This document shows, piece by piece, positions 1 to 5,974 of a stretch of 7,334 nucleotides of DNA (its first letter is position 1; every line of letters begins with the position of its first letter). Origin of the DNA: Bacillota bacterium (lineage in GTDB: Bacteria > Bacillota > Clostridia > Lachnospirales > Lachnospiraceae). The stretch lies in contig JAEWMT010000110.1 in assembly GCA_023393095.1 (NCBI GenBank), positions 1 through 7,334 of the forward strand. The letters are read 5' to 3'. Position numbers and translations under genes: made by a program. The notes beneath the pieces are model-generated. The model made no database searches. It saw only the letters and a list, made by a program, of their open reading frames with translations, and had not been told where the DNA came from.

Positions 1-153
1 ATTAATTCGGTTTGTTATTAAACTAAGAAATGGCATAAATATATAATTAACCAGAGAATTTACTAAATTACTGAAGGCGCCTCCGATGATAATACCAATT
101 GCAAGATCAATCATATTTCCTTTTAAAGCAAATTGTTTAAATTCTTTAAGCAT
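1..153 (-). CDS. mscL: MscL large-conductance mechanosensitive channel, 5' part only
   Basis: This is the N-terminal 51 residues of an MscL channel; the rest lies beyond the left edge (the family is usually about 120-150 residues). MscL forms a homopentameric pore in the cytoplasmic membrane that opens under high membrane tension and releases solutes during hypo-osmotic shock. The recognisable N-terminus is the amphipathic MLKEFKQFALKGN stretch, followed by DLAIGIIIGGAFSNLV and the rest of the first transmembrane helix (about residues 15-45), which lines the pore. The glycines and small residues of TM1 are present. The start is well supported by AGGAGG (160-165, minus strand) six bases before ATG. 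The gene follows the GNAT gene on the same strand but a terminator lies between them, so it is probably transcribed separately. The family call is confident; the C-terminal half cannot be assessed. Confidence 0.93.
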   Translation of the reverse strand, partial: MLKEFKQFALKGNMIDLAIGIIIGGAFSNLVNSLVNYIFMPFLSLITNRIN

Positions 154-196
154 AATGTTCCTCCTGTTTTCTTTTGAGTAATGAAAAGTTATTATT

Positions 197-225
197 ATAT
201 TACCCCAAATTTAAAAAACTTACAA
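197..225 (-). promoter_or_regulatory. Possible mscL promoter
   Basis: On the minus strand TTGTAA (220-225) is followed after 17 bases by TAATAT (197-202), about 44 bases upstream of the mscL start codon. The -35 match is fair and the -10 match is weak, in very AT-rich DNA. A perfect TATAAT (281-286, minus) further upstream is an alternative -10, but its best -35, ATGACA (307-312), is 20 bases away, which is long. Which one is used cannot be decided from sequence. Confidence 0.35.
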
Positions 226-381
226 TTCTTTATTACTAGAATTCGATCAGTTTCCATAAGCATTAAATTATTTTAATTAAATTATACCCATCTTTTATAA
301 CCCCTCTGTCATATCAAAAATTCGTTAATACCTGCAATGAGCATTTCTATTTCTTACCACCTTATTTACTGGTTAGATAAG
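226..381. other. AT-rich spacer without a recognisable gene
   Basis: Apart from the alternative TATAAT (281-286, minus), I see no gene, RNA or repeat here. The ATG-started frames I checked on the minus strand stop within about a dozen codons. The stretch separates the GNAT terminator from the mscL promoter region. Confidence 0.5.
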
Positions 382-427
382 TTTAAAAATGCACCATCGC
401 ATCCCTCGAAAGGAAATTATGGTGCAC
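382..427 (-). terminator. Intrinsic terminator after the GNAT gene
   Basis: Read on the minus strand, GTGCACCAT (419-427) pairs with ATGGTGCAT (389-397) to give a 9-bp stem closed at its base by one G-U pair. The loop is about 21 bases and can form a few extra pairs. The second arm runs into five U residues (385-389) and then AAA. It lies about 55 bases beyond the GNAT stop codon. The U tract is short and the loop long, so termination may be partial. It would end the pheS-pheT-GNAT transcript before mscL. Confidence 0.7.
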
Positions 428-481
428 TCTTACATATCTATTAACTTATTTCATTGATAATGCGAAATAGTCAAGGTGTCT

Positions 482-1039
482 TTACTCATCCGTAATATTC
501 TTTGCATATACTGCACAGTCAAAATAGCTGCCGTCCCGTCTTATTCCAACATGGTATTCAAACTTAACAAAATGCATCCCCGCTTTTTGCATCACCCTGC
601 CGGAGGCAACATTTAGAACATCGTGCTTCGCCTGTATCCTCTGATAACCCACTTCATAGAAAAGGTAATGCATTACTACTCTGAGTGCTTCCGTCATAAT
701 TCCCCTGCTCCAGTATTCTTTGCCGATACAATAACCGATCTCACAGGATAATGTCGATTCATTGGATATCTCAACACTGATGGAGCCAACCGGCATGTTC
801 TTCTGCTTTGGTACGATTGCCCATACATATGAACGATTGGTCTCATAATTATTGACCAATTGCATGATGCGTCTGCGGGAATCCTCTACGCTCAGGTGAG
901 GCCCCCATAATAAGAATTTACAAACCTCCGGATCACTTGCCCAGTTATGAAACATATCCTCAGCATCCTCCGGTTGAAATCTTCTAAGAATCAGGCGCAT
1001 TGTTTCAATTGTTTTTGTTCCCTGATGACGTATAAGCAT
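482..1039 (-). CDS. GNAT-family N-acetyltransferase, RimJ/RimL type
   Basis: This encodes a complete 185-residue GNAT acetyltransferase, which moves the acetyl group of acetyl-CoA onto an amine. It matches the RimJ/RimL (Acetyltransf_3-like) subgroup, whose members modify protein N-termini, antibiotics or small amines; the substrate here is unknown. Visible landmarks are the opening IETMRLILRRF (residues 11-21, usually ETERLILR), the acetyl-CoA loop around YWSRGIMTEAL (109-119), and the C-terminal NVASGRVMQKAGM (143-155), where the Asn and Ser typically lie near the active site. The start at 1039 has a modest ribosome site (AAAGGGTGAG) just upstream. Met14 is an internal alternative but has no well-placed site. 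The gene lies 97 bases after pheT on the same strand without a clear terminator or promoter in between, so readthrough from pheST is plausible. Its start codon sits inside a perfect inverted repeat, described separately. Confidence 0.88.
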   Translation of the reverse strand: MLIRHQGTKTIETMRLILRRFQPEDAEDMFHNWASDPEVCKFLLWGPHLSVEDSRRRIMQLVNNYETNRSYVWAIVPKQKNMPVGSISVEISNESTLSCEIGYCIGKEYWSRGIMTEALRVVMHYLFYEVGYQRIQAKHDVLNVASGRVMQKAGMHFVKFEYHVGIRRDGSYFDCAVYAKNITDE

Positions 1040-1070
1040 TTTCTCACCCTTTCAAAAAATGCTTATACGT
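1028..1070 (-). repeat. Perfect 15-bp inverted repeat enclosing the GNAT translation start
   Basis: The arms at 1028-1042 and 1056-1070 are exact reverse complements (plus-strand ACGTATAAGCATTTT and AAAATGCTTATACGT), separated by 13 bases. A further 4-5 pairs (GATG/CATC) could form outside a short bulge. In the GNAT mRNA the loop reads UUGAAAGGGUGAG, which is the ribosome binding site, and the AUG (1037-1039) is in the 3' arm of the stem. The stem is AT-rich, with four G-C pairs. There is no U tract after it and coding sequence follows, so it is not a standard terminator. A role in translation control is inference. Confidence 0.85.
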
Positions 1071-1090
1071 GGACTTCATCTTTTATTCCT

Positions 1091-1148
1091 ATCAGAAAAT
1101 ATTTATTTTAAATAAATGGTTTGGATGTCATAAATATTATTTTCTGAT
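1091..1148 (-). repeat. Inverted repeat across the pheT stop codon
   Basis: Plus-strand ATCAGAAAATA (1091-1101) is the exact reverse complement of 1138-1148, which holds the last codons and part of the stop codon of pheT. Allowing a 3-base bulge, pairing extends to 1091-1106 against 1130-1148 (16 pairs). A competing 8-bp hairpin (1101-1117, ATTTATTT/AAATAAAT) lies inside. On the minus strand no U tract follows, so it would be a poor intrinsic terminator. It could protect the pheT 3' end or allow partial readthrough into the GNAT gene. Confidence 0.6.
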
Positions 1149-3521
1149 TTCAATTCCTTTTGAACCAAGAATACTAAGTAATTCGTCTACCATCTTCTGG
1201 ATTTCCTGACCTTCCAAAGTTCTCTCCATGGATCCAAATTCAAAGCGGACCGTTACACTCTTCTTTCCTAGTAATAGTTTCTCATCCTCAAAGATATCAA
1301 CTAAACGAAAGCTCTGAAGATATTCTGACTGATATCCACTGATATAGTCTGCTAAAACTTCATAACGCAGAGACTTATCTGTAAGTAAGCTTAGGTCAAT
1401 GGATACCCCAGGGAATTTAGATACCTCGGTATAACGTAAACCTTCTGCTGCAATCTTCTCCAGCGATTCAATATCAATCTCAGCAAAAGCAACATTCAGC
1501 TTTTTATCAATCTTAGTTCTTACTCTCGGATTAAGAACGGAGAAATATCCTATTTCTTCGCCTTTCAGTAGAATAGCCGCACTGTTGACCGGGTGAACAT
1601 AATTAAATTTAGCTAATTCTTCTTTCGTCTTAAAGGAAGGATTTATATTTTTAATTGCAGCAACTAACTGCTCAATGATTTCCTTACATTTGAAGTAAAC
1701 TTCCTTTTCACTGAGTTTCTTACTTGCAACTGCGATAGCAAGTCTTTTACGCTCATCACACAAGCCATCCGGTCTTAAACCATTTGCTACACGTCCAATC
1801 TCGAACATTCCCATCTCAGGAGTACTGTCCGCATTCTTTGCCACAAATCCAAGAAGGCTCGGGATCATCGTGGAACGGATGGTATCATTCTCTGCAGTTA
1901 CGGAGTTGATGATGCGGATATTCGGCTCGGTTACAACACCAATTTCCTTATTCAACTTGCTTTCATACCAGATATAGCTGTGAACCTCGTTCATTGCGTA
2001 ACGTTCCGTTAATAACTGCTTCATCCGATATTCATTATCTCTCTCCACACTATGGCGAACCGGAGTTAAAAAGCTTTTGGTAGAGCAAATTGTAAAATTA
2101 TCATAGCCGTAAATACGTGTGATTTCTTCGATAATATCAGCCTTCATCGTAACATCCTTGGTTGCTCTCCAGGAAGGAACAATGAGACTGAACAAATCAT
2201 TGTTACGGGTTACTTGAAAGCCAAGTCCGGTTAAAGTTTCTTCAATAAAATCGGAAGTAATGTCGATACCGGTATATTTATCAACAAATGCTTTATCAAA
2301 ATCTATTTTAATTGTATCATAATGCTTTACATACTGATCGGTAAGGGATGAGGTTACCTTTACACCCGGGTCAATCTCTGTAAGGAGCTTTACAAATCGC
2401 TCAATTGCCGGAACAGTAAGCTCAGGATCAATGATTTTTTCATATCTTGCACTCGCATCTGTACGAAGGCCCAATCTGGTTGCCGATTTGCGGACACTTA
2501 CGCCATCAAAGTTCGCTGATTCCAGTAATACGCTATTCGTATCCTCTGTAATCTCGGAAAGTTCTCCACCCATGATACCTGCAATTGCTACAGGCTCCTT
2601 CTCATCACAGATCAGAAGGGTATCGGTGTCCACTTTACGGTTGGTTCCATCGAGAGTTAAGAAATCAACTGTCTCCGGCAAGGTCTTAACGCGGATTTTA
2701 TTCACCTTCGCATTGTCAAATGCATGCATCGGCTGGCCAAGCTCCATCATCAGATAGTTGGTTAAATCAGCAAGAAGATTAATCGGTCTCATACCGCAGT
2801 AGGTCAGGCGGATTCTCATATTAATCGGAGCTTTCTTCTCCTTGATATTGCCAATGGTAATACAGCTGTAACGATAGGCTTTTTCTGTATTTTCTACCTT
2901 TACGTCAATGCCCGGCAGATTCTTGTAAATGCTTGTATCTGCTACTTCAAGAGGCTTTAACGGTCTCTTAGTCAGAACGGATATCTCTCTTGCAATTCCA
3001 TAATGCCCCCAAAGGTCAGGACGGTTGGTTAAGGATTTATTATCTACTTCAAATATCGTATCCTCAAGCTGCATAAAGTTCTTAATATCCGTACCAAGGG
3101 GATAGGTATCATCAAGCATCATTAAGCCGGAGTGATCTTCACTAATTCCCAGCTCCTTCTCAGAACAGCACATTCCATAGCTTACTTCGCCGGCAATCTT
3201 TGCTTCCTTAATTTCCATGTCACCTACACGACCGCCAAGCTTTGCGAAGGGAACAATTGCACCGACAAATACATTTGGTGCACCACAAACACAGCTTGCT
3301 ATCTCAGAGCCGATATCCACCTTTAATAAATGAAGCTTCTTTGAATTCGGGTGATCGTTGATCTCAATAATTTTACCGACTACAACATCCTTAATATTCT
3401 TACCATACTCATAGATATCCTCTACCTCAGCGGTAGCCAAAGTAAACCTTCCAATCAGTTCCTTTAAATTAATACCGGATAAATCCGTGAATTCTGAAAT
3501 CCAATTCATTGAAATGAACAT
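1137..3521 (-). CDS. pheT: Phenylalanine--tRNA ligase beta subunit
   Basis: The 794-residue product is full length for bacterial PheT (about 785-805). With PheS it forms the cytoplasmic alpha2-beta2 enzyme that charges tRNA-Phe; the beta subunit binds tRNA and edits Tyr-tRNA-Phe. Domains in order are an N-terminal segment (1-40); an EMAP/OB-fold tRNA-binding domain (about 42-150, with DHPNSKKLHLLKVD and CGAPNV); the B3/B4 editing domain (about 210-390, with GMRPINLLADLTNY, ELGQPMHAFD and LGLRTDASARYEK); B5 (about 400-475, ending ADIIEEITRIYGYD); a catalytic-like core (about 480-690); and a C-terminal anticodon-binding FDX-ACB domain (about 700-794, SKFPGVSIDLSLL). The Arg usual in that last motif (FP..xRD) is Ile here. 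The start at 3521 has GGAGG nine bases upstream, and MFISMNW fits the family N-terminus better than Met5. It follows pheS by 63 bases with no terminator seen, so the two form an operon under the pheS T-box. Confidence 0.97.
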   Translation of the reverse strand: MFISMNWISEFTDLSGINLKELIGRFTLATAEVEDIYEYGKNIKDVVVGKIIEINDHPNSKKLHLLKVDIGSEIASCVCGAPNVFVGAIVPFAKLGGRVGDMEIKEAKIAGEVSYGMCCSEKELGISEDHSGLMMLDDTYPLGTDIKNFMQLEDTIFEVDNKSLTNRPDLWGHYGIAREISVLTKRPLKPLEVADTSIYKNLPGIDVKVENTEKAYRYSCITIGNIKEKKAPINMRIRLTYCGMRPINLLADLTNYLMMELGQPMHAFDNAKVNKIRVKTLPETVDFLTLDGTNRKVDTDTLLICDEKEPVAIAGIMGGELSEITEDTNSVLLESANFDGVSVRKSATRLGLRTDASARYEKIIDPELTVPAIERFVKLLTEIDPGVKVTSSLTDQYVKHYDTIKIDFDKAFVDKYTGIDITSDFIEETLTGLGFQVTRNNDLFSLIVPSWRATKDVTMKADIIEEITRIYGYDNFTICSTKSFLTPVRHSVERDNEYRMKQLLTERYAMNEVHSYIWYESKLNKEIGVVTEPNIRIINSVTAENDTIRSTMIPSLLGFVAKNADSTPEMGMFEIGRVANGLRPDGLCDERKRLAIAVASKKLSEKEVYFKCKEIIEQLVAAIKNINPSFKTKEELAKFNYVHPVNSAAILLKGEEIGYFSVLNPRVRTKIDKKLNVAFAEIDIESLEKIAAEGLRYTEVSKFPGVSIDLSLLTDKSLRYEVLADYISGYQSEYLQSFRLVDIFEDEKLLLGKKSVTVRFEFGSMERTLEGQEIQKMVDELLSILGSKGIEIRK

Positions 3522-3584
3522 TCTCTATTTCCTCCAATCTATGCCATAAGGGCTAATCTCCAAACTAATATACAGACTCACAAT

Positions 3585-4625
3585 TTATATCGTAAATTGT
3601 TTTAACTGTTTTAAATTACCGCTATTAAATAGGCGGATATCCTTGATATTATATTTCATCATGGCAAGTCTGGTCAGACCGAGACCAAAAGCAAAGCCAG
3701 TGTACTTATCAGGATCAATACCACCAAGACGAAGTACATTTGGATGAATCATACCGCAGGGCAATAATTCAAGCCAGCCAGAGTTCTTACAGGTCGGGCA
3801 GCCCGTACCGCCGCAGATTGCACAGTTGATATCAAGCTCAAAGCCGGGTTCCACAAACGGGAAAAAGCCGGGTCTTAAACGAACCTTTACGTCTCTTTGG
3901 AATACCTCGGTTAACAGTACCTTCATGAAATAAATCAGATTGGAAATAGATATATCATCACCAATCATCATTCCCTCCATCTGGAAGAAGGTATTCTCAT
4001 GACAGGCATCAATGTTCTCATTACGAAAGCACCTTCCGGGGAACAATACCTTTAAGGTTTCACCAGGCTTTGGTGCGCCGTATTTTCTCATAATCGCATT
4101 CTGCGCTGCCGAAGTATGTGTTTTTAACAGCTGACCGTTTTCTAGGTAATACGTATCTGTCATATCTCTGGCCGGATGGTTCTTTGGAATATTAACGCCT
4201 TCAAAATTATTAAATTCCGTCTGAATTTCCACTCCATCCTCTACAATAAAGCCCATGGTCTTAAAAATATCTTCAATCTGCTTCTGAACAATGGTAATCG
4301 GATGCATGGTACCAACTGCCTTATCGGACGGAATGGAATAATCGTAACGCTCTGCTTTTTCCATCTCACGTTGATATTCCTTCTCTTCTAGGGTCTTCTG
4401 GTATTCAACAATGGCTTTCTCAATTTCACCCTTCAGCATATTCACCTGCATACCAGCAGTCTTTTTTGCTTCTGCATCAAGATTACGAAGATCCTTCAGT
4501 GCTTCAGTAACCAAGCCTTTTTTACCAAGAAATGCTACTCTGATTTTCTCTAACTCATCTTTGAGATTGACTGAATTTAGCTCGCTCGTAAATTGTTCTT
4601 TAATTTTCTCTAAATTTTCTAACAT
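3585..4625 (-). CDS. pheS: Phenylalanine--tRNA ligase alpha subunit
   Basis: The 346-residue product is full length for PheS. It is the catalytic subunit, activating phenylalanine with ATP and transferring it to tRNA-Phe. The N-terminal 95 residues are the charged coiled coil that contacts tRNA. The class II core follows, with NHPARDMTDTYY (149-160), LLKTHTSAAQ (166-175), motif 2 FPGRCFRNENIDACHENTFF (195-214), the Phe-pocket segment FFPFVEPGFELD (254-265), CGMIHPNVL (290-298) and motif 3 FAFGLGLTRLAMM (311-323). Two variations stand out. A four-cysteine knuckle (C268, C271, C276, C279) is inserted before GWLELL; it occurs in a subset of bacterial PheS proteins and may bind zinc. Motif 3 has Thr318 where Glu precedes the Arg in most class II enzymes. 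The start is set by AGGAGGT six bases before ATG. Expression should be governed by the T-box leader directly upstream. Confidence 0.97.
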   Translation of the reverse strand: MLENLEKIKEQFTSELNSVNLKDELEKIRVAFLGKKGLVTEALKDLRNLDAEAKKTAGMQVNMLKGEIEKAIVEYQKTLEEKEYQREMEKAERYDYSIPSDKAVGTMHPITIVQKQIEDIFKTMGFIVEDGVEIQTEFNNFEGVNIPKNHPARDMTDTYYLENGQLLKTHTSAAQNAIMRKYGAPKPGETLKVLFPGRCFRNENIDACHENTFFQMEGMMIGDDISISNLIYFMKVLLTEVFQRDVKVRLRPGFFPFVEPGFELDINCAICGGTGCPTCKNSGWLELLPCGMIHPNVLRLGGIDPDKYTGFAFGLGLTRLAMMKYNIKDIRLFNSGNLKQLKQFTI

Positions 4626-4674
4626 GTTCCTACCTCCTAAAACTTATTTATATTTAAATAATTTAAATTGAAAT

Positions 4675-4708
4675 AAAAAAAGCCCTCGTCTCCAAAAGGG
4701 ACGAAAGC
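4675..4708 (-). terminator. T-box regulated intrinsic terminator
   Basis: On the minus strand GCTTTCGTC (4700-4708) pairs with GACGAGGGC (4682-4690), including two G-U pairs. Extra CC/GG pairing continues toward the UUUU loop, and seven U residues follow (4675-4681). It lies about 50 bases before the pheS start codon. The 5' arm overlaps the 3' side of the antiterminator, so binding of uncharged tRNA-Phe would disrupt it. Confidence 0.93.
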
Positions 4709-4913
4709 ATCGTGGTACCACCCAAGTTCAAGCCTTAAAACTAAGGCTCCTCTACAGTCATAACGGAACTGAACCGGCCTGTCTTTCGATAGGCAACTCC
4801 GGTGCCGAATTTCGCAATATATCCGAACCCTGAACCTGCTCTCAGCCGGTGACAAGTTCTCTCTGGCGGGAAAATATATGCTACTGCATTCACCTTCAAT
4901 GTTGTTATCATTT
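4675..4913 (-). ncRNA. T-box riboswitch (tRNA-Phe sensing) leader of pheST
   Basis: This transcribed leader lets uncharged tRNA-Phe prevent premature termination upstream of pheS. Stem I is closed near its base by GGTG (4891-4894) and CACC (4801-4804). Its specifier loop has AGTA (4882-4885) on one side and CGAAA-UUC on the other. The specifier UUC (4807-4809), a Phe codon, sits directly after GAAA, as the Gly codon does in the Bacillus subtilis glyQS leader as I recall it. The distal part of Stem I has an AGAGAG bulge and a GAACTTG/CAGGTTC helix (4832-4859). Stem III is AGCCTTA/TAAGGCT (4731-4748). The T-box TGGGTGGTACCACG (4711-4724) shows UGGU in its bulge, complementary to an ACCA tRNA end. 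In the antiterminator, GGG and ACG flanking the bulge pair with CCC and CGU (4698-4723). CGUCCC is also needed for the terminator, so the two folds exclude each other. Confidence 0.95.
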
Positions 4914-4919
4914 TCTCCT

Positions 4920-4948
4920 ATATTAATAAACTATTATCTTATTGTCAA
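4920..4948 (-). promoter_or_regulatory. Housekeeping-type promoter of the pheST operon
   Basis: On the minus strand a perfect -35 TTGACA (4943-4948) is followed after exactly 17 bases by TAATAT (4920-4925). The predicted transcript start is near 4913, which begins the T-box leader just upstream of Stem I. The fit in position with the leader raises confidence. Confidence 0.8.
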
Positions 4949-5088
4949 GAGTTTGATAAGATTTCCTTCTTGACTGGTCAGATTTCATTTAATTGATTTA
5001 ATTATGAGAGTAACAGACCAGCTTTAACTCTCCATATCAACTAATATGTTTCACCATCTTCCTTATATTGAATATTCATCTATTAGTC

Positions 5089-5117
5089 TTCCGCTTTCTT
5101 ATATTCTATGTTAGAAT
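5089..5117 (+). promoter_or_regulatory. Probable extended -10 promoter of the HAD gene
   Basis: TAGAAT (5112-5117) is preceded directly by TGT, giving an extended -10 (TGnTAGAAT). The -35 position 17 bases upstream (TTCCGC, 5089-5094) is a poor match, as is often tolerated with an extended -10. The predicted start near 5124 would leave a leader of about 20 bases containing the ribosome binding site. Confidence 0.45.
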
Positions 5118-5119
5118 AT
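5101..5119. promoter_or_regulatory. Perfect 8-bp dyad over the HAD gene -10 region, operator-like
   Basis: ATATTCTA (5101-5108) and TAGAATAT (5112-5119) are exact reverse complements separated by TGT. The dyad covers the probable -10 hexamer and ends 26 bases before the HAD start codon. Its size and symmetry suit a dimeric repressor site. Chance symmetry in AT-rich promoter DNA is the alternative; no second copy was noticed in the window. Confidence 0.4.
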
Positions 5120-5145
5120 GTAGAAAAATATATAGGAGTGATGAA

Positions 5146-5931
5146 ATGGATCAAAAAATTATATTTTTTGACATAGATGGTACTATATTAAGTAATAGAA
5201 ACTATAAAATATCTGAAAGTACAATAGAAGCAATCAGACAGGCAAAAGCAAATGGTCATCTCACCTTTATTAATACAGGACGAACCTTTTCAGAGATTGA
5301 TGATATGATCAAAGAGGTCGGATTCGATGGTTATGTATGCGGCTGCGGTACTTATATTTCTTATGATTCTTCTGTTCTGCTGCATAGTACCATTGACAGT
5401 GATATTTGCCAGAGAGTTATTGCGGATTTTAATAAATATGATATGAATGCTGTTTTAGAGGGTCATTCTGCAATCTACTTCAACAAGAATATAAAACATC
5501 CCAAGCTTCAACGCTTACAGAATATGTATCAAAATCTTAATTTCAATGTTGGTTTCTGGGATGATAGTGATATCGTTTTTGATAAATTCTGTATCTGGTT
5601 TGAATCGCTGGATAATATACAGGATTTGCAAATAAAATATGATGATTTGTTCGAATTCATTTATAGGGGTGAGTTATTTGTTGAAGTGGTACCAAAGGGA
5701 TACTCGAAAGCAACCGGAATCCAATTTTTGCTTTCCCATCTAAATATCTCCCATGAAAATGCATATGCTTTGGGTGACAGTGCAAATGATCTCTCTATGT
5801 TAAGTTACGTTAAGCACAGCATTGGTATGGGAAATTCAGAGGAACTCATTAAGAAAACGGTATCTTATCTCACAAAAGATGTGGATGAAGACGGCGTAGC
5901 TCATGCATTAAAACATTTTAATATTATTTAA
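5146..5931 (+). CDS. Cof-type HAD-superfamily phosphatase
   Basis: This encodes a 261-residue HAD hydrolase of the Cof/YidA subfamily (type IIB cap), normally cytoplasmic, Mg-dependent phosphatases of sugar phosphates, nucleotides or flavin precursors; the substrate here is unknown. All four HAD motifs are visible: motif I FFDIDGT with nucleophile Asp9 and acid/base Asp11, motif II NTGR with Thr44, motif III Lys188 in PKGYSKATGI, and motif IV GDSANDLSML with Asp211 and Asp215. The cap domain lies between motifs II and III (about residues 80-180). The C-terminus YLTKDVDEDGVAHALKHF is typical of the subfamily. ATG at 5146 is chosen because AGGAG (5134-5138) precedes it by seven bases and MDQKIIFFDIDGT is the normal family N-terminus. 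The open frame extends upstream to 5068, but those residues look like translated promoter. It diverges from pheS and appears to be its own transcription unit. Confidence 0.92.
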   Translation: MDQKIIFFDIDGTILSNRNYKISESTIEAIRQAKANGHLTFINTGRTFSEIDDMIKEVGFDGYVCGCGTYISYDSSVLLHSTIDSDICQRVIADFNKYDMNAVLEGHSAIYFNKNIKHPKLQRLQNMYQNLNFNVGFWDDSDIVFDKFCIWFESLDNIQDLQIKYDDLFEFIYRGELFVEVVPKGYSKATGIQFLLSHLNISHENAYALGDSANDLSMLSYVKHSIGMGNSEELIKKTVSYLTKDVDEDGVAHALKHFNII

Positions 5932-5974
5932 CTAGTTAGGTGTCATAAGTCAGATTTATGATACCCAAACTAGT
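5931..5974 (+). terminator. Long hairpin at the end of the HAD gene, probable terminator
   Basis: ACTAGTT (5931-5937) pairs with AACTAGT (5968-5974). Above a small internal loop, GGTGTCATAA (5939-5948) pairs with TTATGATACC (5956-5965) through ten pairs, one of them G-U, closing a 7-base loop. The stem starts on the last base of the TAA stop codon. The following bases (AATTTAATTT) make only a weak U tract, so it may terminate inefficiently or stabilise the mRNA 3' end. Confidence 0.6.

Noticed and set aside
446..469. A small hairpin (TATTTCATT against AATGCGAAATA) just after the GNAT stop codon, considered as a second terminator.
   Set aside because: It has about nine weak A-T-rich pairs with a bulge and no U tract on either strand. 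The hairpin at 382-427 is the better terminator.
2431..3326. Plus-strand open frames at 2431-2757 and 3132-3326.
   Set aside because: Both lie antisense within pheT, which is well supported throughout by its domains. They have no ribosome sites or recognisable products.
4176..4671. Plus-strand open frames at 4176-4391 and 4411-4671, antisense to pheS.
   Set aside because: They are antisense shadows of the PheS coding sequence, with no independent start signal or recognised domains.
4637..4855. A 72-codon minus-strand open frame beside pheS.
   Set aside because: It overlaps the specifier, Stem III, T-box and terminator, has no ribosome site worth noting, and its product resembles no known protein. 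It is a shadow of the T-box leader.
4741..4911. A 56-codon open frame on the minus strand inside the pheS leader, starting MITTLKVNAV and preceded by AGGAG.
   Set aside because: It lies entirely within the T-box Stem I to Stem III region, whose structure explains the sequence. The predicted transcript start (about 4913) lies after the AGGAG (4915-4919), so that site would not be in the RNA. Translating it would also break the tRNA-sensing fold.
4967..5033. Scattered short inverted repeats (CTGGTC/GACCAG, GAGAGT/ACTCTC) in the pheS-HAD intergenic region, considered as an operator or small RNA.
   Set aside because: The arms are only six bases, with long or mismatched spacing, and no promoter-terminator pair encloses them. 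This is compatible with chance.
5068..5145. An upstream extension of the HAD reading frame adding 26 residues with a hydrophobic stretch, which could suggest a signal peptide.
   Set aside because: It crosses the promoter and the AGGAG ribosome site of the ATG at 5146, and HAD proteins of this type begin a few residues before the DxDGT motif.
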